A program made the position numbers and the translations under genes. Below, in pieces: positions 22,604 through 24,648 of a stretch of DNA of 24,648 nt; the first letter of the stretch is position 1; every line of letters begins with the position of its first letter. The notes beneath the pieces are model-generated. The model was given only the letters and a program-made list of their open reading frames with translations, did not search any database and had not been told where the DNA came from. Source of the DNA: a bacterium (GTDB lineage: Bacteria > Desulfobacterota > GWC2-55-46 > S146-80 > JALXFI01); contig JALXFI010000115.1 in the NCBI GenBank assembly GCA_027069035.1, positions 1-24,648 on the forward strand, given 5' to 3'.

Positions 22604-22609
22604 ACCTCC
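22604..22609 (-). promoter_or_regulatory. Ribosome binding site deciding the gatA TTG start
   Basis: GGAGGT on the minus strand is directly adjacent to ATG 22603 (zero spacing) but six bases from TTG 22597. The catalytic residue numbering agrees with the TTG start. Confidence 0.75.
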
Positions 22610-22635
22610 GAATATTTCTCTGTGATATGCGTCCT

Positions 22636-23394
22636 TTATTCAACTTTAACGCTGGCGTCTTCAATAACAACATCATACTTATAGCCATAACCATAATCTT
22701 TATCCGCAGTTAAATTACCTGTCACAAGCACTATGTCTCCGACATTTGCCGATTCCTTGGTGGTAACGATCATCTCCTTTGTATCCCCACTGCCTGTGCC
22801 GTCCTGAAGGTGTATCCAGTTTCTGTCCATAATAGCTGAGGAAAACTTAACAACCTTACCGCGTAGCGCCACTTTTTTACCCGAAAGCTCATCTTTTTTA
22901 GAGTAAAGCTCTGCAATCGTATATCCGTCTGCAGGTTTATCAATACCTGAAATTTCCTCTTTTGCCTCTGACATCATGGAGCCATGACTGTATGGGGTTA
23001 AAGAGGAGCTTTTTGAGTTACCTTCTGCCCCATGAACTGCGATACTCGATACAAAATACACGGTGTCAAATGTGCGATCAAGTGTTTTGCTATGATAATT
23101 CTGCATAGCAATGCCATCGGGAATGCTTACCTTATCGCCTTTTTTTACACTTACCTCAGGGCCTGCGGCCCATATCTTTTTACTGCCCGTATCGATCTGC
23201 ACATAGGTATAACCCCCGGAGTTCATTGTCTCGGTAACGGTTCCGGTAATCTCAGCCAGCGGCTCCTGCACAGCGGTGTTGGAAGAAGCATTGTCCGAAG
23301 ACTTCTCCACCTCCTCGTTGTTTCCTCTCTTGCAAGCGCTAAGGCTTACCAATACCATCAATATTGTAAAGATAACTACCATCCTGTTCTTCAT
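22636..23394 (-). CDS. NrfJ-like lipoprotein with a C-terminal OB-fold
   Basis: A 252-residue envelope protein. The lipobox LVSLSAC puts the lipidated cysteine at C21. The first domain (about 45-120) resembles NrfJ: EITGTVTETMNSGGYTYVQIDTG followed by IWAAGPEVSVKKGDKVSIPDG and the NYHSKTLDRTFDTVYFV segment. After a Ser-rich and His/Met-containing linker, a second domain (about 155-252) looks like a bacterial OB-fold: GKKVALRGKVVKFSSAIMDRNWIHLQDG, then a VGDIVLVTGNL segment. NrfJ relatives occur beside cytochrome c nitrite reductases, but none is here, so the function is open. AGGAGG eight bases before ATG 23394 fixes the start; the frame extends to 23457 without a ribosome site. Confidence 0.8.
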   Translation of the reverse strand: MKNRMVVIFTILMVLVSLSACKRGNNEEVEKSSDNASSNTAVQEPLAEITGTVTETMNSGGYTYVQIDTGSKKIWAAGPEVSVKKGDKVSIPDGIAMQNYHSKTLDRTFDTVYFVSSIAVHGAEGNSKSSSLTPYSHGSMMSEAKEEISGIDKPADGYTIAELYSKKDELSGKKVALRGKVVKFSSAIMDRNWIHLQDGTGSGDTKEMIVTTKESANVGDIVLVTGNLTADKDYGYGYKYDVVIEDASVKVE

Positions 23395-23527
23395 AAGTTT
23401 TCCTCCTGATAAATTTAATTTTTTGTAAAACAACAAATCGTTCACTGACAATATCATTTAAGCGATTTTCATACAAGCAAATTTTCACCCTTATCCGTAT
23501 TTCAAATACAAAGCTCAAACCAAAATT

Positions 23528-24648
23528 CTACTTCTTCTTTACCTCCGGTTCCGTATATTCAAATATCATATTATTGTAGTTTCTTAACTTAATCTTCCTG
23601 TTTTTTATTTCTTTTATATAATAAGGTCCGACAGGCACTTTTCCACCTCCGCCGGGGGCATCTATCACAAACGACGGCACTGCATAACCCGTTGTATGCC
23701 CCCTTAAGCTTTCTATAATTGCAATCCCTGTATCCACGGATGTCCTGAAATGAGCTGTGCCAGGAACAAGGTCCGCCTGATAAAGATAATAAGGACGCAC
23801 ACGTGATTTTAACAACCCATGCATAAGCTCCTTCATCGTTTCGGGATTATCGTTAATACCATTTAAAAGCACCGTTTGGCTGCCAAGCGGTATGCCGGCA
23901 TCTGCAAGAAGGCCAAGGGCATTTCTGCATTCGCCGGTCAGTTCCTTAGGGTGTGTAAGGTGTATACTAACAAAAAGGGGATGAAACCGCCTGAGCATAT
24001 CCGTCAATTCCGTATCTATCCTCTGAGGCATTGTAACAGGTATCTTTGTTCCTATCCTTAATATCTCAACATGATCTATTGCCCTCAATTGGGACAGTAT
24101 ACCTTCTAATCTTCCAGTTTCCAATATAAAGGGGTCTCCACCGGAGACAAGCACATCTCTGATCTCCTTATGAGAACGTATATAATCTAAAGCCTTTTTG
24201 GGATGATCTTTTCCGTTGAATGCCGCTTCTCTACTTACAATCCTCTTTCTTGTGCAGTATCTGCAATATGATGCGCAGGTCTCTGTAACTATAAGCAACG
24301 CCCTATCGGGATATCTGTGAACAAGCCCCTTTACCGGAGCATGAGAGTCTTCTCCACATGGGTCACCCATATCTTCGTTTACAATCACAGATTCTTCGAT
24401 TGTCGGTATAACCTGTCTTCTTACCGGGCAATTAGGGTCATCGGGATCGATCAGAGAAAAAAAATACGGTGTTATAGCCATAGCAAGCTTGCCTTTTGAC
24501 CAAACGATCCCCTTTTTTTCTTCCGGTGTAAGCTCTATCAGAGACTCTATCTCCTCCAAGGTCGTTATCCTGTTTTTAAGCTGCCATCTCCAATCATACC
24601 ATGAACCGGCATGAGGAGAATAAAGCCTGTTAAAGGTCTCTTTATGCC
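23528..24648 (-). CDS. kamA: KamA-family lysine 2,3-aminomutase (N-terminus cut by right edge)
   Basis: At least 372 residues of a PLP-dependent radical SAM aminomutase that interconverts lysine and beta-lysine. The frame stays open to the window edge. The residues before an internal TTG at 24559 (HAGSWYDWRWQLKNRITT) are the conserved KamA N-terminus, so that TTG is not the start. Visible features are the CASYCRYC cluster motif, VSGGDP, the PLP lysine in APGGGGKVP, and two aspartates (QADLVPG and FVIDAP) at the positions that hold the lysine side chain in characterised lysine 2,3-aminomutase. The C-terminal zinc-binding cysteine tail of the clostridial enzyme is absent; the protein ends YTEPEVKKK. 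No ablB acetyltransferase is adjacent. EpmB is a less likely alternative. Confidence 0.9.
   Translation of the reverse strand, partial: HKETFNRLYSPHAGSWYDWRWQLKNRITTLEEIESLIELTPEEKKGIVWSKGKLAMAITPYFFSLIDPDDPNCPVRRQVIPTIEESVIVNEDMGDPCGEDSHAPVKGLVHRYPDRALLIVTETCASYCRYCTRKRIVSREAAFNGKDHPKKALDYIRSHKEIRDVLVSGGDPFILETGRLEGILSQLRAIDHVEILRIGTKIPVTMPQRIDTELTDMLRRFHPLFVSIHLTHPKELTGECRNALGLLADAGIPLGSQTVLLNGINDNPETMKELMHGLLKSRVRPYYLYQADLVPGTAHFRTSVDTGIAIIESLRGHTTGYAVPSFVIDAPGGGGKVPVGPYYIKEIKNRKIKLRNYNNMIFEYTEPEVKKK

Noticed and set aside
24557..24559. TTG at 24559 as the start of kamA
   Set aside because: The 29 in-frame codons upstream encode the conserved KamA N-terminus (WYDWRWQLKNRITT), so the gene continues past the window edge.

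Overview
The window looks like a chromosomal segment of an anaerobic or facultatively anaerobic Gram-negative bacterium, most like the former Deltaproteobacteria (Desulfobacterota) or Nitrospirota. The placement rests on gene content: soluble HdrABC beside a two-subunit iron-sulfur fumarase, a receiver-PilZ protein, GlnE, a KamA-type aminomutase, an NrfJ-like lipoprotein, and GatAB amidotransferase. Lipoprotein signals support a Gram-negative envelope. Base composition is moderate to AT-leaning. Most of the DNA is housekeeping sequence; the accessory signal lies mainly between genes. I saw no phage genes, transposase, CRISPR array, tRNA or rRNA.

Left part (1-4236, all minus strand): read in the direction of transcription this is mdh, fumA, fumB, hdrC, hdrB, hdrA. 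It is a malate/fumarate module followed by a heterodisulfide-reductase-type electron-transfer module; hdrA is cut by the left edge. fumB and hdrC are separated by a MITE-like imperfect palindrome joined to one copy of a smaller palindromic repeat, and that smaller repeat supplies the fumB stop codon. From 4237 to 4483 lies a divergent control region with a 19-bp operator-like palindrome, a 32-bp perfect palindrome and a strong sigma70-type promoter.

Middle (4484-11289): plus-strand genes for a degenerate receiver-PilZ protein and the PriA helicase face the minus-strand group ilvE, dcd, rmuC. At about 10.6-10.7 kb two good promoters diverge, one reading ilvE and one reading a compact two-gene unit (a small membrane protein and a 75-residue soluble protein) that I cannot assign.

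Middle-right (11333-17404): on the minus strand, a secreted P1-nuclease/phospholipase-C-fold protein, mtnA and glnE are closely spaced. A plus-strand periplasmic YtkA/FixH-like protein follows. Next come a 142-bp palindromic element, a truncated second copy of its left arm, and a clear intrinsic terminator.

Right part (17417-24648, all minus strand): in transcription order kamA (cut by the right edge), an NrfJ-like lipoprotein, gatA, a glycine-zipper lipoprotein overlapping a B12-type radical SAM gene, then gatB. The gatA-gatB pair is split by the lipoprotein/radical SAM pair, and no gatC is visible. Three genes (hdrC, ilvE, gatA) appear to start at TTG, each judged from Shine-Dalgarno position and family N-terminus.
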